Below the pieces are notes generated by a model. The model saw only the letters and a program-made list of their open reading frames with translations. It did no database searches and had not been told where the DNA came from. Both the position numbers and the translations under genes were made by a program. A stretch of 64,000 bases of DNA from CADEEL01 sp050246475 (GTDB lineage: Bacteria; Pseudomonadota; Alphaproteobacteria; Caulobacterales; Aquidulcibacteraceae), in contig JBFWVZ010000001.1 of NCBI GenBank assembly GCA_050246475.1, positions 496,001 through 560,000 of the forward strand, written 5' to 3'. Shown here piece after piece: positions 61,787 through 64,000 of this stretch. How positions within the stretch are numbered: the first letter of the stretch is position 1; each line of letters opens with the position of its first letter.

Positions 61787-64000
61787 TTAGTAGCGCGCCC
61801 GCAGCGTGACGCCCCAAGTGCGCGGCTCGTTGGTGAACGCGCCGATCGTGCCGGACTGCAGCGGCGCGTTGAAGCCGCCATAGATCAGCTCGTCGGAGAG
61901 GTTGCGGCCCCAGAGCTCCAGGCGCCAATCGCCATCGGGATGGCCGATGCCGACGCGGGCGTTGAACACGACGGTGGAGTCCATGTCCGAGATCGGATCG
62001 CGGCCGAGCGCTTGGGTCGGGTACTCGCTGTCGTAGCGGGCATCGACGTAGAACAGCATGCCGAGATCGTCTGTGATCGGCAGTTCGTAGGTGATCGCCG
62101 CGGTGGCGGTCCATTCCGGCACGTTCACAAGCGGCGTGCCTTCGAGAATGGTGTTCGCCGCTTGCGCCGCGGGCGTTTGTGCGACGAGCGAGTCTTCAAG
62201 GAAGTTCACCGTCGAGTCGTTGTACGCGTCGGTGTAGTTCAGACCCGCCTGCAGCGTCAGATTCTCGGTCGGGCGCGTCAGCAGCTCCAGCTCAATCCCA
62301 CGGCTGATCGCTTCGGGAATGTTCTGGGTGATGAAGGCCGTGCCGTTGAAGGAGTTCAGCTGATAATCGTGCAGCTGCTGATAGAAGATCGTGCCGTTGA
62401 AGAACGTCGAGCCGCCGAACAGCGTCGCGCGGAAGCCGAGTTCGAAAGCGTCCACGAATTCCGGCTCGAAGCCGAGCTGGTTTCCGTCAATCAGGCTCGA
62501 GTCGAAGAGGCCTGGGAAGAGAACCGTGAAGCCCGAGCGATCGGCGTTGAAGCCGCCAGCCTTATAGCCGCGCGAATAGCCGCCATAGACCATGAAGTCG
62601 TCGGAGAAGTGGTGGGCCAGCGAGAGCGTGCCCGACCATTCGTTCTCTTCACGCTCGCCTGTCCAGGGGTTCGACGCCGTCGAATTGGCGACCGTGTTCG
62701 CCTGCGGCGAGCACGCCAGCGAGATCAGCGTGAAGACGCCTTGCGCGAGCGCCTGGCGCGGATCGAGCGGATTGTTCGCCGCGGCGATGATGGTCGAGAC
62801 CAAGCCATCGGAGTCTTCGTAGTCCTGCAGCGTTTGGCACGGCGGCAAGTTGGCGTTCAGAATGCCCTGCAATTCGCGCTCTTGATGCGTGAAGCGCAGG
62901 CCCGCCGTCAGCACGGTGTTGTCTGTGATGGAAAATTCGTTGTGGGTGAAGATCGAAAATTCCTCGGTGTCCACGAGCCAACGGTCCGCGGTCTGGCCGT
63001 TCCCGTCTGAAATCGGGTTCAGATAGACGTTGGCGAACTGGAGCGGGTTGCCGCCGTCGGCGAAGACGTTGAACACCGACGGAATCGGGTCGCCGCCAAG
63101 CAAGTCGCCGTCGCCGCCCGTGGTGTCGAAAAGCTCGAAGATCGCGGGCAGGGCGCCTGCCGCGTAGGCAGGCGCGGTCGCCGCCATGATGTTGGCGTTG
63201 ATGTAGCCCTGGCCGGCGGGCCCAAAGCGGATCGTGTCCGTCGTATCGAGGTCTTCGGTCGAGTAGAAGCCGCCGATCAGCCAGTTCAGGCGGCCCGCCT
63301 CGCCCTGCAAGCGAAGCTCTTGAGAGAAGTTCTGGAACTCGACCGTGAGGCCGTCGCGATAGAAGAGATCGACGGTGTTGAAGTCGATGTCCTGGCCGCG
63401 CGCGGCCTGCCAATCGCGATAGGCGGTGATCGAGGTGAGATCGATGCCGCCGATATCCCAATTGAGTTCGCCGGAAATGCCGGCTTCCTCGACTTGTTCG
63501 AGGAAATCGCGGTTCGGCGAAGTCAGCACGCGGCGCGCTTCAGCGTCGATCGGCAGCGTATTGGCGCCTGGAAGCAGGTTGACGCCTAAGCCGGTGTTGG
63601 CCGCGTTGTTGAGGATTGGCGCGAAGTTGTCGCGCACGAAGTCGGTGTAGGCGTCGAAATCCCAGAACGGCGCGAAGCGATAGGTGCCGTCGAGCACGGC
63701 TTGCGTGGAGCCGTAGCGCAGGATCGTCGCGTTGCAGCAATCTTCGTCCGTTTGAGCCACATCGGCGATGACGCGGAGCGATGCGTCCGGCGTGATGTCC
63801 CACAGCGCCTGGCCGCGAATCTGCCAGCGGTTCTGCGTGTTGAAGTCTTCGCCGGTGATGAAGTCTTCGTAGAAGCCGTCGCGCGCGCGGATCGACGCGT
63901 CGAGGCGCACGGCGAACACGTCATCCACCAGCGGCACATTCACGCCGCCGCGAGCCGACGCATAGCCAAGATCGCCGCCGCCGGCTTCAAGCCAGGCGCC
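61787..64000 (-). CDS. TonB-dependent receptor, C-terminal 737 residues (runs off the window)
   Basis: The open frame continues upstream past 64000 (reading GAWLEAGGGDLGYASARGGV before the ATG at 63943), so the N-terminal signal and most of the plug are outside the window. Barrel strands are visible throughout, with a long loop containing Cys residues (DEDCCNATIL, ANLPPCQTLQDYED, SLACSPQANT) and a C-terminal aromatic LRARY. It is of the CirA-like group, as is the receptor at 25949. Its loops are richer in Cys than that protein's. The substrate is unknown. Confidence 0.94.
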   Translation of the reverse strand, partial: GAWLEAGGGDLGYASARGGVNVPLVDDVFAVRLDASIRARDGFYEDFITGEDFNTQNRWQIRGQALWDITPDASLRVIADVAQTDEDCCNATILRYGSTQAVLDGTYRFAPFWDFDAYTDFVRDNFAPILNNAANTGLGVNLLPGANTLPIDAEARRVLTSPNRDFLEQVEEAGISGELNWDIGGIDLTSITAYRDWQAARGQDIDFNTVDLFYRDGLTVEFQNFSQELRLQGEAGRLNWLIGGFYSTEDLDTTDTIRFGPAGQGYINANIMAATAPAYAAGALPAIFELFDTTGGDGDLLGGDPIPSVFNVFADGGNPLQFANVYLNPISDGNGQTADRWLVDTEEFSIFTHNEFSITDNTVLTAGLRFTHQERELQGILNANLPPCQTLQDYEDSDGLVSTIIAAANNPLDPRQALAQGVFTLISLACSPQANTVANSTASNPWTGEREENEWSGTLSLAHHFSDDFMVYGGYSRGYKAGGFNADRSGFTVLFPGLFDSSLIDGNQLGFEPEFVDAFELGFRATLFGGSTFFNGTIFYQQLHDYQLNSFNGTAFITQNIPEAISRGIELELLTRPTENLTLQAGLNYTDAYNDSTVNFLEDSLVAQTPAAQAANTILEGTPLVNVPEWTATAAITYELPITDDLGMLFYVDARYDSEYPTQALGRDPISDMDSTVVFNARVGIGHPDGDWRLELWGRNLSDELIYGGFNAPLQSGTIGAFTNEPRTWGVTLRARY

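Overview
The window is high-GC, densely packed DNA from an alphaproteobacterium. The content fits a free-living, heterotrophic, TonB-receptor-rich lineage of the Caulobacterales/Hyphomonadaceae type (inference). Supporting evidence: a complete PhyR-NepR-EcfG general stress response (GSR) core; the MarR/OmpR pair petP-petR beside ilvE; an NDUFA9-like epimerase; two large TonB-dependent receptors; and housekeeping genes of alphaproteobacterial type. No tRNA, rRNA, CRISPR array, phage or insertion sequence was seen. No gene-free gap exceeds 300 bases.

Region 1 (1-8.8 kb) is a stress-signalling island. On the minus strand, sodB is followed by a CHASE3-type histidine kinase, a CheY/Rcp1-like regulator and a REC-HisKA_2 kinase. 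Next to it lie small stress genes (lipoprotein, DUF1328, CsbD-like, DUF883), then divergent phyR and nepR-ecfG, then a HisKA_2 protein whose ATPase domain looks degenerate. Six sites matching the EcfG promoter (GGAAC, 16-17 bases, CGTT or AGTT) lie between 4.74 and 6.95 kb, upstream of sodB, DUF1328, csbD-like, DUF883, phyR and nepR. A seventh lies at 31.9 kb in front of a 27-residue membrane peptide gene.

Region 2 (8.8-25.9 kb) is a mixed metabolic and regulatory stretch. It holds a zinc-phospholipase-C-like protein fused to a helix-hairpin-helix tail, rlmN, a GST-kappa-like isomerase with an SDR opposite a divergent HxlR regulator (16-bp perfect palindrome between them), an ECF sigma/ChrR pair, a type-2 asparaginase, quinone oxidoreductase, several SDRs, an EamA exporter, a YhhN protein, a repeat lipoprotein and an MFS transporter. 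Region 3 (25.9-36.2 kb) has a TonB receptor divergent from TetR, petPR, ilvE, a LysE exporter, the small peptide, an epoxide hydrolase, accA and an NDUFA9-like protein.

Region 4 (36.2-49.5 kb) has uppP, a gltD / 50-residue protein / gltB operon, an M23 peptidase, and a tightly overlapped operon from a cation diffusion facilitator through two secreted proteins to queG and mtgA. Region 5 (49.5-64 kb) has palindromic composite repeats, a TPR protein, a hydrolase, two glycosyltransferases, a translation block (infC, rpmI, rplT, pheS, a DUF6173-like gene, pheT), a potassium channel, a DUF1134 protein, an orphan response regulator and the 3' part of a second TonB receptor. Starts were often moved inward from the longest frame to fit Shine-Dalgarno sequences, family length and neighbour overlaps.
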